64,000 bases of DNA, from the NCBI GenBank assembly GCA_009760885.1, contig CM019697.1:31116710-31180709 (forward strand). The letters run 5' to 3'. Under the pieces are notes generated by a model, which saw only the letters and a list, made by a program, of their open reading frames with translations, made no database searches and had not been told where the DNA came from. The translations under genes and the position numbers were made by a program. How positions within the stretch are numbered: the stretch's first letter is position 1; the number at the start of each line of letters is the position of its first letter. The DNA is from Achatina immaculata (lineage: Eukaryota; Mollusca; Gastropoda; Stylommatophora; Achatinidae). Below are positions 39,576-51,592 of this stretch, piece by piece.

Positions 39576-39840
39576 GGGGGGGGGGCTGCTAGCGTACTAG
39601 TTAGAGCACTCGTCTAGGAACCGAATGGTCGAGGGTTGGAATCCCCAGCTGAGGGGAACTTTTTTTTTCTCCGACCAATACGGTCCCGAGGTCGACCCAG
39701 CCTCGTAAAATGGGTACCAGAGAAAATCTGAGAAGAAATGGCAACGAGGAAAGGCCACTCTACCTCATACGCTGATGGCTAAGCATAATGAGGTCTCTAA
39801 CTCTTCATCCCCTACGGCATTTACCGTTACCTTTTATGGT
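39576..39840 (+). mobile_element. tRNA-derived SINE (type 3)
   Basis: Head ctagcgtactagttagagca (A box) and ggtcgagggttggaatcccc (B box), then a T run and a body (ccgaggtcgacccagcctcg, taaaatgggtacc) that shares layout and some words with the type 2 SINE 750 bp to the left. Preceded by a 13-G run. Confidence 0.85.
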
Positions 39841-40204
39841 GCTAAAAAACTATGTGTCATAATTTCAGTGTGGTAGTAGTAGAGCTGAGATAACACATGC
39901 ACACAGTTCTTAACATCCAAAGACACCTGTGTGTTGCTCTACCTTGCTTCAGGACTTCTGTATCTTCTTTAATTAGTCCAGTCAACTGTTTTGATTCTTG
40001 TTAACTGGTATTCCGCTTTAGTTACTGAGTTTTTAGATGCATTTAAACGTTTCATTACTACACGTATTGAAGAGACGTTCTTCGTTGATTACAAAACATT
40101 ATTTACATTATTTCCACATTCTCAGGAAATCTCAACTGTTTAAATGGTACAATGACACAAGAAAATCTCTACTCTGATCTCTCTTTTTTTAAAAAAAAAT
40201 GCAT

Positions 40205-40440
40205 TCATTAATTTGTTTGTATGTCCCTTACGGAACTTTGCCTCCCTAACAGCACTCCTGTGAGCCTATCGGTTGTGAGCAAGATGGCCTGCTGCTGATG
40301 CATCCATTTGCAGATCATCAACGATGTCTTACAGCCATCTTCTCTTTGGTCTTCCTCTCTTTCTTTTTTCCATTATGTACACTTCCAAGACGGTTTTCTC
40401 TAGATTATCATGACGTTAAAAAAATACATTAACTACTTCA
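40205..40440 (-). mobile_element. LINE-c 3' fragment
   Basis: Reverse complement of the 3' part of the 34.7-36.1 kb copy (cttccaagacggttttctct; cagatcatcaacgatgtctt; acggaactttgcctccctaa). Confidence 0.8.
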
Positions 40441-40639
40441 ATTTGAAACTTTTCTATTTTTGACTCGGACTAGTAGCTTAAACACAGTTTTCGGTGCAAA
40501 TTGAGTGCTTCTAGAAACTCCGGACTTCTTGGGAGACACTCAAAAGATGTAAAATTGCAAACTGCAAAGAATGGCACACGCTTTTCATTAAAATAAGTGA
40601 TGAAACCTCCTAATTAAGAGTGATGTATAGTCTGTTAAT

Positions 40640-43600
40640 CCCCCGTGTGGTACCCGGGATCTGCAAAGAATAGGACCACTGTACACTACCACGCATGATC
40701 GTAAAAGGCGACTAAGGAGGGATCGGCATAGGGCCAGCAACCCTATCTGGTTTAAAAAAAACTATCAGACTGCTACAGAAACAGAAGCAAGGGAAAAAAA
40801 AACAAATGCAGGTGGAAGGAGAAATGCTTATCATGAAACTGAGGCCATGTAGGTTGTGGATGAAAGTCAGCCACTGAAAGTCCCCAGCCCAACTGCAGAC
40901 CTCCTGGAACCTAAACACAAGATGCAAATAGACAGCTGGAGTGTAAGAACACTTAACCAGACTGGAAAACTAGCACAAACCATCAAGGAAATGCACAGAT
41001 ACAAACTAGACATAGTAGGAATACAAGAAGCAAGATGGACATGACAAGGCAGAAGGAAATTAACAACACAGCACACAGAAGATACAATAATATGGTCAGG
41101 TAAAGAAGATCATCATAAATAGGAGTAGCATTGATTATAACAAAAGAAGCATCAAGAGCATTGCTGAAATGGACCCCTATAAATGAGAGATTATTATATG
41201 CATGCTTCAACTCAAGATTCACGAAGCTGTCTATTATAGTTTGTTATGCACCAACAGAAGCAGATGAAGAGAAATTAAAAGAAGATTTTTGCAACAGCCT
41301 CCAAGTCACAGTAGAAACAATACCCAAGCAGATATGCTACTCATCTTGGGCGACTTCAATGCAAAAGTAGGTGAAGGAAATGAAGATAGGAGAAGAATCA
41401 TGGAAGAGAAGGAATCGGAGAAATAAATGAAAATGGAGAAAGACTGCAGTGTCTGTGAAGAAAACGTGGTGACCATCGGAGGGACAATTTTCCAACATAA
41501 AAACATCCATAAGGTGACTTGGAGGTCCCCAGATAAAACCACAGAAAACCAAACCGATCAAATACTAATAAACGACAAGTGGAAACGGTCACTACAAAAT
41601 GTGCGAGCAAGGAAAGGAACAGATGTAGGAAGTGATCACAGCCTTCTGGTAGCAAAAATAAAACTAAAATTAAGGAAAGCCAAAATCGGAGACACACAGA
41701 AAGATACGTTTTGATACAAGAAAACTGAAAGACCAGCAAACAAGAAATGAATTCTCAATAGTACTTAAGAAACGCTTCAGTGTCCTACAAGACGAAGCAG
41801 AAATGTCCATACTAGAGTTCAATAAAACACTACAGGAAACAGCAAAAGAGGTGCTGGGATATCGGAACGAAGAAAAGAGGAATGGATAAACAAGACCACA
41901 TGGGAAAAGATACAGCAAAGAAAAGAAATCAAGAAAAAATTACTGAACACCAAATCACAACAACTAAAAGAACACGTTTTAAGTAATTATGCACAAAAAG
42001 ATAAAGAAGTGAAGGAATCATGCCGTCAAGATAAATGTCAATACTATGACAACTTAGCAGAAGCAGCAGAGAAAGCAGCATATGCAAATGACATGAAAAC
42101 TTTATACAAAATCACAAAGCAGATGATAGGTAACTTCAGCACAAGATGTGAAAGTGCAATAAGGACACATAAGGGACAACTGGTCAGTGGAGAAAGAGGA
42201 AAAATTGAAAGATGGAGGGAACACTTTCATACCCTACTAAACAGAACACAAGCAGCACAAACAATAAACATACCTGAAGCAAAAACGAAACTAAATATCA
42301 ATACAGGACCAATAACAATAAGTGAAGTAAATGAGGCAATAAATAAGCTAAAATTAGACAGGACACCAGGTGAAGATGAACTGACTGCTGAGATGTTGAA
42401 AGCAGGAGAAACAGAAAAACCAAAACAACTCTGCCGGATACTACAACAACAAAAAATCTAGAAAAAGCTCCAGAGGAGTGGAAAACTTGGCCTTATAGTA
42501 AAAATACCAAAGAAGGGTGATCTCAGAGATTGCAGGAACTGGAGAGGCATTACCCTACTGCCACTCACCAGTAAAATATTTTGCAGAGTAATCATCAACA
42601 GAATTGTACCAGCACTTGAGGGAAAACTTCGGAAAGAGCAGGCAGAATTTAGGAAAGGAAGATCATGCATAGACCACATATTTGTACTTCGACAAATATT
42701 AGAACAGGCAAATGAGTGGCATAGAACAAAATATGCATTGTTTATAGATTTTGAGAAACCCTTTGACAGTGTCAACAGAGATGCACTGTGGAAAATCGTA
42801 AGATGGCATGGCCTACCCCATAAGATAGTAAATGTAATCAAAGCTCTATACGAGGGTTATTAGTGCAGAGTGATCTGCGGAGAACATATCTCCAGCAGCT
42901 TTAGGGTACAAACAGGAGTGAAGCAGGGATGTGTACTATCACCAACATTATCGCTGTTGGCGAGATTCTTCAGCTGCTGTGCGTGGAGCGGTGCTCCTCC
43001 CAGCCAATGAAGAAAGGTGCAAATGGGGTTGCTGCGCAGCATCACTGTGGAAAGGGTGGTAGAAAGGATAAAGCGAAGCAGTCAAATCACGGCACCTCTG
43101 GTCTGGAGGTCGGCCACGTCCTGAGTGCAGTCATATCGGGTGAAATGCATGAACCGGTTTAACCCAGAGGTTAAGACACTGCCGGCGAGACTCTTCGGAT
43201 GCCGCGCGTGGAGTGAAGCTCCTCCCGGTCAAGGGAGAAAATGCGGAAAAGAAATAAAGGTTGCTGTGCGGTGCCGATGTGAAAAGGTGGTGGAAAGGAT
43301 AAAATGAAGTTTAATCGGTATGTCCAGTAGTATCGCTGCGAGAGCTATACATACCACGGCACCTCTGCTCTAGAGGCCGCCCACGTCCGAAATACACCTA
43401 CACTGGTGAAATATGCCTAAACCGGCACACACCAGGGGTGGAACTTGATGGCTAAGACATGTCATGCCACCTCCGCTCTAGAGGTGGGTCACGCCCGATA
43501 TACACCCATACTGGTGAATTTTGCCTAAACCGGCTCACACCAGGGGTGAATCTTGAAGGCTATGCATGTCACAGTACCTCTGCTCTAGAGGTCGGTCACG

Positions 43601-45145
43601 TCTCAAACACGCCCATACTGGGATAATATGCCTAAACTGGCTCAACCCAGGGGTGGAAGTCACTAGTGTCGAGGATTCGTCCTCCTGGACAAAAGCTCCA
43701 TCCTGGTCACAACTAGGAAGGGTAGCGGCCACGACCACAAAATGCTGAAGTCGGAGACACTGGACCAGGGAAGTCTAGATAGTCAACCACCTCTCACCCG
43801 GCGGGGATGTTTGCGTATCCTAATCACGCTGAGTTTTTCCGGTGAGAAGTCCAACTCTGGACTGGATGGGCAACCACCTCTCACCCGGCGGTGATACACG
43901 GGTATCTCAGAACACGTCGAGGTTTTCCGGTGAGAAGGTCCAACTCTGGCCTGGGTGGGCTACTGCCTCTCACCCAGCGGGGATGCACTGATATCCTAAA
44001 CACGTCGAGGTTTTCCGGTGAGAAAGTCCAACTCTAGACTAAACTGGTGCAACGAAAACCACGGTGTCACGCAATCCGCTTCAGAGACCCACCAAGAATA
44101 CAGGCTAAAGCCCTGCGATACTCTGAACCCCTTGTGGTCCTCTCGTGGATCTCGTGTGGTCCTTTCGGGGACCACACAGGAGAACACGGGACCTAACGAG
44201 GACCACAGGCGTAAATTCAGTAGGATCACAGCGTGGTTTTGGTGGTAGAAGCGAACGAAGAAGAAGAGGAAGACCAACATTATGTATCTTGGCACTAGAC
44301 TGGTTATTGAAGGAGGCAACATCAGACAAATGCAGAGGATTACAATGGACCCTTGACAGAGTGCTGGAGGACCTTGACTTTGCGGACGACATTTGTCTAT
44401 TATCAAGCAGCCACAAAGGTATGCAAGATAAAATAAACAAGCTAACTCAGAATGCAAACAACATAGGACTAAAGAGAAACGTAGGAAAGACAAAGTTAAT
44501 GAAGCAAAATGTGAACAACAGAAATGTATTCAGAGTATATAGCAAGTTAGTGGAGGAGGTCAATGAATTTGTATACCTTGGCAGTAGAGTAGTAGAAAAT
44601 GGAGACAGCACAGAGGACATCAACAGCAGACAAGGCTTTTGTAGTGCTGCAGACTATATGAAAATCTAGAAAACTAAGCATAACTATGAAAATCAGGATA
44701 TTTAAGAGTAATGTTCTAAGTGTACTACTCTATGGAAGTGAATGCTGGAAAATCACCAAAACCATAGAAAACAAGTTGAATTCTTTCCAGACTAAATGTT
44801 TACGAAGAATTAGACAAATATTTTGGCCAAACACCATAAGAAATAACATCTTGTTGGCAGAAATGCAGATGAAGCCACTGACAGCAGTTATTGAGGAAAG
44901 ACGCTGGCGATGGTTGTGACATGTGCTCCGAATTACTAACAACTCACTACCAAAAATAGCACTAAGATGGTCACCACAGGGGAATAGAAGTAAGGGTAGA
45001 CCAAAAAAGACATGGAGAAGAACAACAGAAAGGATGTTGAGCAATAGAGGGCTCACCTGGGCAAGAGAAAAAAAGGCAAAAGACAGGCATTTGTGGAAAA
45101 CCCTTGCTGAAGCCACATGTACCATGGGCACTTAAGGTTCAGAGA
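40640..45145 (+). mobile_element. LINE-a, near full-length but decayed, split by another element
   Basis: 5' UTR-like gtacccgggatctgcaaaga and catgatcgtaaaaggcgact precede an AP endonuclease: IDSWSVRTLNQTGKLAQTIK, DIVGIQEARWT, LSIIVCYAPTEADEEKLKED, LLGDFNAKVGEGNED, GTDVGSDHSLLVAKIKLKLR. The reverse transcriptase follows: [64 protein letters not shown], [insertion 42951-44272], [20 protein letters not shown], then the C-terminus RRWRWL and [17 protein letters not shown]. Many frameshifts and stops. RTE-like by AP endonuclease plus RT layout. Confidence 0.88.
42951..44272 (+). mobile_element. Non-coding modular retroelement, copy 2, nested in LINE-a
   Basis: Interrupts the LINE-a RT exactly after caccaacattat. 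The 11-bp ACCAACATTAT is duplicated on both sides (ending 42950; starting 44273), and the uninterrupted site is seen in the LINE-a copy at about 16010. It starts at gcgagattcttcagctgctg, lacking ~240 bp of the 5' end of copy 1. It has four 'gcacctctgctctagaggc'-type modules, then three ~80-bp gatgcgtatcct/ccggtgagaa modules, a gtaaattcagtaggatcac block and a gcgaacgaagaagaagagg tail. Confidence 0.93.
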
Positions 45146-45378
45146 TTGAGATAGTCAGATAATGAAGCCAGCCAATTCCAAAGAATTATCTCTAAATATC
45201 CTAGTCCAGTTTCATCTCAGTCAATAGATTAAAGTTCACATATAGTATTCTCGGCGTCTCTTTTGTCCAGTTCTACAAGTTCAAGATAATAAGTCTGACG
45301 CATGCATAAAGGTCACTAGCATCAAGCGAGTGAGTCCCAAAATCGGCGACGACAAGTTAAACACGGATTGGTGCTATA

Positions 45379-46977
45379 CTACTGGACAAAAGTTAAGGGA
45401 CGGTTTTTTTAATTCTTAAAGAAAAACAAAATCAACTGACTAACAAACAAGCCATTAGTACCAAAGAAAACAGAATTTAAAACTGAACAAATTCAATCAT
45501 TTCATTTGTAAATTGGAATAGGAATACACATACAGCAAGCTGGAGAAATCACTCACCATTCGTCCATAAAATTCAGAAGAGTGGTCTTCAAACAACAAAC
45601 ATGTCAATATCGCGCCTGGTCACCGTTCGCTGCCAGACATTCAACTCATCGAGTTAACCAGGGTTATTAGGACATTCTGTGGAATGGCCTGCCACTCTTG
45701 TTGAAGGAAAAAGGTCAGCTGGGTGACATCAACAGGTGGAGGATGATTTATCGAAATCCGTCTGCCTAGGGCATCCCAAATGTGCTCAGTGGGCGACAGA
45801 TCGGGCGTCCGGGCTGGCCAATTGATTCTAATGATCCTTTGCTCTTGAAGAAAATCTTTTACGACACGACCCCGATGTGATTTTGCGTCATCGTCTTGTA
45901 GGATGTCCCCTGCACTCATGGCTTGCAAGGTAGACTGGACAATGGGTTACAGAATTTCATTCAGGTATCGCTGGGTGGTTAGGGTGCCATGAATGACATG
46001 GAGGGGAGTCCTGCCGTGCCTGCTGATGCCACTCCAGACCATGATTGATCCCCCTCCGTGACGATCTACCTCTTGGATAATGGTGTCATGGAACCGTTCC
46101 CCTGGCACTTCAAACACGGATTCTGCCATCATTGAAGGACATTTTGAAGCAGGATTCGTCCGTGACAAGAATTTCATCCCACTGACACCTCGTCCAACGG
46201 ATGTAATGCCGGCACCAGGCAGCTCTAGCTTTGCGGTGAGCTGGAGTAAGAGGTATTCTTATTGCTGGTCGTCGTGAAGCCAGCCCAGATTCTCTTAAAC
46301 GCCTGCGAACTGTTTTGCCGCTAACACTGACGTTTGTCGTAATCATTAGCTGGTTTCTGAGAGTGGAAGACGTTACTGTCTGGTTGCGAAGTGTCACAGC
46401 TGCAGGTATCTATTATCTTGTCTACTCGTGGAACGAGGTGGGCCTGAACGATGCCTGTTTTCTACTCCTCCGGTTGAACGAAATCGCTTCATATGCCTTT
46501 GGATAGTAGAATGGGACATCCCCGAAAGCCTTGCAACTTCACAGCCATATAAACCGCTTTCAATTAAGGCTATGACCGGATGACGCTCAAAGGTGCTAAA
46601 ACGCCTTCGCGGTGGCATGGTGTCTTTCAAATGGCAATAAAACCCTAAAGAGGTTTAATAAAAATGATTGGAAGGTGAGAAGTGTTCACTAAGGAACGGT
46701 GCAAAACGTGCAACACAAATCAACACGATTTAATTACCTGCTGGGTCATGCTGACACTTTTAATGGTGCCCTAACATTTTGTCTAGGACTATGCTACTGC
46801 ACATGAATTTTACACTTGTTGTGATGAACAGTTGGTGTTGTTTATGCCCCGGCTGCATAGAGGACTGGCTGAGAATGCAATTTAATCAAGACTACAATAA
46901 ATTTACAGTTTTAGTACGACAATCATAATAAACATATGTTTGAAAGTAATGACCGGCCCTTAACTTTTGTCCAGTAG
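45379..46977 (-). mobile_element. Tc1-like transposon, complete ends, broken transposase
   Basis: 1,599 bp with inverted ends CTACTGGACAAAAGTTAAGGG and TA at each flank (45377-45378, 46978-46979). Minus-strand transposase starts at about 46630: FSTFERHPVIALIESGLYGC and SGMSHSTIQRHMKRF (first HTH), SGKTVRRRLRESGLASRRP (second HTH), ILVTDESCF (first Asp), GGGSIMVWSGISRHGRTPLH, DILQDDDAKSHRG (second Asp) and DLSPTEHIWDALGRRISINH (Glu, 34 residues later if the second D of DDD is catalytic), i.e. a DD34E Tc1 type. Two frameshifts and a stop at about 45947 disable it. Confidence 0.92.
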
Positions 46978-46978
46978 T

Positions 46979-46979
<1 letters not shown>

Positions 46980-47028
<49 letters not shown>
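46980..47028. repeat. (TA)n microsatellite
   Basis: About 48 bp of alternating TA directly abutting the right end of the Tc1 transposon, consistent with insertion at a TA tract. Confidence 0.95.
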
Positions 47029-47029
<1 letters not shown>

Positions 47030-47031
<2 letters not shown>

Positions 47032-47985
47032 TTAGGTAGTATGTTATCCGCTATTCTACTGTCTACCTATTTTATATGCTTGCTACTTATAGGCCTACTA
47101 TTTTCATTAGTGTTTCTGACCTTCAAAACCTGAGCTTCCACTTCCATTATATCTAAGACTCCATAGTACTATTTAGTATTACAACGATAGACAGTCGAGA
47201 CTTCACTCTTTCCAAACAGTCGAGGTCCGTCTCTTTCGTCGTTAATAGATGTCGGCTTACTGCCTGCTTGGAGTCTACTGGTGTCTGTTTACTATTCGTT
47301 GACAGACTAACTCTTCCATGAACGGCTTTCACTCAGTGCCTAACACAAGTAGCAGCTTTATAGATTCATGATGGCTTTATTGGTGCAACTGGTGATATAA
47401 TGGCGATGATGATGAGTTGGAACAAAGGCAGTGACAGATCCAATAACCACGAAATTGCGTTACTACAGCAAAACGACAAAATATGATTCCCGGCGTCTAT
47501 TGACGTCAGATGACTTCGACGCCACCGGAATCCTTCTACTTTCTAAACATACTGTCCTATCTACAAACTACGTACTGACGGCCACTAAAATACAAACAGT
47601 CCCCACACTAAGCTACATTCCACCCTAGACAAGCACAAAACTCAGACTGACTCAAAATCTCTCTTCCTAACTGATCATCTGACCTGTCACTACATGGCCA
47701 AAGCGAGACGTACAAGCCATAAGTTAAGAGGAAACGAAAATAATTTGCGGGACATAACTTCGTTAAAACCTAAATTTATACCAGACTTAGCTAACTTTTA
47801 CATTTAAAAAATCGCTATACTGTAATAGGGTCTGCGGCAATTTTGTCAGTTTGCAAGAAGCTAAAGAACTGAAACATATTATTCTCACGGAAAAGGTTAA
47901 TTATGGAAGATGTGCTCATAATTATTTTATTTTTTCAAAATTATCTAGATTCAATTAAAAATTATCTAGGTTTATAACCAACATC
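47030..47985. other. Intergenic, unassigned
   Basis: No gene recognised; a 65-codon open frame at 47431 has no identifiable features. Confidence 0.4.
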
Positions 47986-47989
47986 TAGG

Positions 47990-48325
47990 TGACTATTTTC
48001 ATTATCTGGATGGGACCAAAAAAAAGGAACAAGTCACCATCTTCCGTCTCCGAACAGGACACACCCGACTCTGAAGTCATATTTATACAAAGGTTAGTAC
48101 TACTAATCTATGTACATGTGCCCAGGTGCCCCAAACTGTGGAACATATCCTCCAGAACTGCACCAACTATGAAACACTGAGAAATAATTACTGGCCCAGT
48201 GAAACCACTAAAGAAGATAAGCTCTACGGTTCCATACATGAATTACAAAAAACAGTGAAATTTATCCAAGAGACAGGACTGCAGGTATAGACAGACAATG
48301 CGAACGAAGAAGAAGAAGAAGAAGG
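47990..48325 (+). mobile_element. LINE-d C-terminal zinc-knuckle fragment with GAA tail
   Basis: Reads EQVTIFRLRTGHTRL, then after a frame break LCTCAQVPQTVEHILQNCTN (C-x-C ... E-H ... C knuckle), YETLRNNYWPSETTKEDKLY and LQKTVKFIQETGLQV stop. This is the typical end of RNase H-bearing LINEs. The 3' end is cagacaatgcgaacgaagaa followed by GAA repeats, the same tail as the modular non-coding element. Confidence 0.78.
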
Positions 48326-48329
48326 TACA

Positions 48330-49090
48330 TATTTCTGCCACAAAATCCTCTTTGGAACTGACTGCGTAGTAAATTGTTTACAGGGCATAGCAGCTGGAGT
48401 TTCCACATGTGGAAGCCGTTTTCAGGGGGAATTTAAAAACTTTGAAACGTATTTGTAACGTAATTTTTTTTAAACTGCGCTGTGGAAGTTGATGCACGTG
48501 GAGCCATTGTGTCTTTAGTTTGGTTCATCTGGTGCTAATGCAAGTTAGGCAAGCCGATCTCTGATTTGTTATTTTGGTGGTATATTTACACTGTTGAATT
48601 TTTTTTTCAAATTTTTACTGACACTAAGAAATAGAACACTTTTTCTAATTATTCAGTTTTTTTTTTTTTTAGGGGGGAGGGGAAGCCAAGAGTAAGGGAG
48701 AATAAAGATGAGTAAATGACACTAAATGACGTCAGAGATAAAACCGGCAGTTTAAACAAACCAGGAAACAAGATTTTACCTGGGCGAATGGTGTAACTAA
48801 GTACATGTGATTCCTCCGCCCAGGTTGAAAGCTTGCAGGAGAGAAGAGAAGCGTCTAAACATGGGGTGCTTGCTGTTGTTATTATTATTGTTTTATTTAG
48901 CAGCACAGTACACCACGGTGCGGTTTCACATACAGATCTGTGTGCTGTCTACCTTCTTCTTTACGATTGCTGCCAATTTAATCCACTTTTCTTTGCGAGC
49001 AGGTTTTCCATCACTTACTCTTGAAATGTTCGAACATTCTTTACAAAGTCAGATATTCTAACAAATGTTTCCAGTGTGCATACTTGTAAG
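48330..49090. other. Intergenic, unassigned
   Basis: No gene supported. A plus-strand frame (48859 on: [16 protein letters not shown]) looks like a signal peptide but its leucines come from a (GTT/ATT)n microsatellite. Confidence 0.4.
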
Positions 49091-49109
49091 ACTGAAACAA
49101 AATATGTTA

Positions 49110-49615
49110 TTTACAAGAACACCACACAGGACTCACGTGGTAGATTGCCAAGATTTCCTGTTTTCGGCGATCTTTACAACCTCATCAGGGAATGTTATTC
49201 CCATTAAGCTGGACTCTCTTAACAATGTCCTCTTTAGAGTTTCACGTGGTCAATCTCTTTTTCTTCGGCCTGTTGTGTTCCACTCGATAGCTTGATTTTT
49301 TGGATTCTCAGGTTGTTTCTTCTCAGCACGTGACCGACATATGTCCATCTTCTTTTTCTGATCACCCACGAGACAAGTTGTTTTTTCTCACCTGTCTTAT
49401 CTATGCGTTGTTCTTGAATTCATTCTACTTTATGCCGAGTATTTTCCTGAGGCATTTATTTTGAAAAGAATCTGATTTCTTGTCTATTTCTTTAGCTGTT
49501 TTCCAGCTTTCACATGCATAAATGATGGTGGTTATTACATTTGAATTGAAACCGGACAACATGCTCTTCTTGATTTGACAGTTTATCTTGTGGTCGACTG
49601 TAATATGTTTCAAAC
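49110..49615 (-). mobile_element. LINE-b fragment
   Basis: Minus strand matches the LINE-b 3' half ([28 protein letters not shown]), with losses near both ends. Confidence 0.8.
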
Positions 49616-49921
49616 TTCAAATCTGCCTATCGACTAGAAAAAAAAAATGCTGCTTTTTCACTAGAGTTAATGAGACAAGGAAAATAGATCTGTTTGCTTA
49701 AAAACTCTGACCTACTTCTGTTGTTCCAGAAACTGCAGCAATCAACACTAATTGTAATTGTTATTTTTGTAAAATGTAATGTCAGTTTGATGGACGGATG
49801 AAGACGCTGAGATTACCGCCAGAGATGAGGAAAATCTGGTATGAAACCAATGAATCCTGGACGTGACAAGCCTATGGGTCGTTGCAACAATAGCTATCAG
49901 AATGATGTAAACAAAATAAAC

Positions 49922-50275
49922 AGCTAGCGGACTACAGGTGGCGAGACGGGGAATGGAAAACGTTGAGGCACTCATCAGATTCCTCTACCCAAAGTCGGAG
50001 TGTCTCTGTGGAACTGTTTCAAAGCCGTCTGGCCAGCCAGCGTTGCACGCTGGATCTGACATGGATAAGGGGCTTATATACAGTCTCCAGAGGCTGGAAA
50101 ACAAAGTTTTGGCCAGGCCAGCCTACATCATTGTCTTCATGGCAGTCCGAGCAAGACCACAGTCTGCCCTAGCAAGGAAAGGTGCTGAAATTGGAGGTAC
50201 CCAGCCAAAAGGCGCATCGCAAAAATCAGGGTACCAGGCATCATCTCCAGTATGCGTACGAAGAAGAAGAAAACT
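49922..50275 (+). mobile_element. Second GAA-tailed retroelement, about 350 bp
   Basis: A GC-richer segment ending tatgcgtacgaagaagaaga, the same kind of tail as the modular element and LINE-d. It is open in two plus frames (for example MARRGMENVEALIRFLYPKS) but shows no conserved domain. Probably a truncated LINE or SINE. Confidence 0.5.
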
Positions 50276-50476
50276 AGAGTTCAAATGAGAGGTGTCGCAT
50301 GAAAAGAAATTTTGCCTGGGACGCTTTCAACAATACTTAAATTACATAATGTAATCTGGATGGTCTATAGTACAGGAGATACATTTTTTTTTCAAGCAGA
50401 AAGTAGTGGAAAAGATGCAACTGTAAATGAATTTTGGTTTAAATCAACGTGAAAGAGAAAGCAGATATATTCTTTG

Positions 50477-50790
50477 TCACGTTCTAATTCTAATGATCTT
50501 CTTCCTTGTCATTCTCTAATTCTAAGAATCCTTTTCCTTGTCATTCTCTAATTATAAGAATCCTGTTCCTTGTCATTCTCTAATTCTAAGGATCCTGTTC
50601 CTTGTCATTCTCTAATTCTAAGAATCCTGTTCCTTGTCATTTTCTAATTCTAAGAATCCTGTTCCTTGTCATTCTCTAATTCTAAGAATCCTGTTCTCTG
50701 TCATTCTCTAATTCTAAGAATCCTGTTCCTTGTCATTCTCTAATTCTAAGAATCCTGTCCCTTGTCATTCTCTAATTCTAAGAATCCGAA
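50477..50790. repeat. Minisatellite, 32 bp unit, ~10 copies
   Basis: Tandem 'ccttgtcattctctaattct' plus aagaatcctgtt, near-identical copies. Confidence 0.95.
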
Positions 50791-51061
50791 CGATTTGCCC
50801 TTCAGCTTAGTTCTGACTACAATGATCTTCTTTACGACTTGGCAATGATCATGTTCTTGGATACAGGTAATAATTGCAGTAGGCTGTCATAGTTTCCCTC
50901 ATTTTCTGTTGATATCTAACAGAAACTTAAACCCTTAGCTGCAGTTACAAGCATCTCCAAAAAAAAAAAAAGCTGGATCGCGACTGAGGCGAAAAAGCTG
51001 ATAGTGGGAAAAGAAAAAGAAGCATGGAAGAAATAAGCAACAAAAAAAAAAAAAAATAGAA

Positions 51062-51592
51062 TTGGGGTAGAATATGAAGATGTTAGATTGCTCAGAAAAA
51101 CCAACTGTAAGCTATATTCAGAGCAGGATACAAAGGTGTCAGTTTGCACAGAATAACCAACCGTAAACTATAATCAGAGCAGGATTAAAAGATGTTAGTT
51201 TGCACAGAATAACCAACCGTAAACTATAATCAGAACAGGAAGACACAAAGATGTTAGTCTGCATAGAATAACCAACCGTAAACTATAATCAGAACAGGAA
51301 GATACAAAGATGTTACTTTGCACAGAATAACCGACCGTAAACTATAATCAGAACAGGAAGACACAAAGATGTTAGTTTGCATAGAATAACCAACCATAAA
51401 CTATAATCAGAACAGGAAGATACAAAGATGTTACTTTGCACAGAATAACCGACCGTAAACTATAATCAGAACAGGAAGATACAAAGATGTTACTTTGCAC
51501 AGAATAACCGACCGTAAACTATAATCAGAACAGGAAGATACAAAGATGTTACTTTGCACAGAATAACCGACCGTAAACTATATTCAGTTTGC
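51062..51592. repeat. Minisatellite, ~59 bp unit, ~9 copies
   Basis: Tandem 'gaagatacaaagatgttact' plus ttgcacagaataaccgaccg and taaactataatcagaacag. Two sub-variants alternate (gttagtttgcatag and gttactttgcacag), suggesting expansion by multi-unit blocks. Confidence 0.95.

Noticed and set aside
48859..49061. Leucine-rich frame as a secreted peptide
   Set aside because: The hydrophobic run is encoded by a (GTT/ATT)n microsatellite and nothing downstream resembles a mature peptide.
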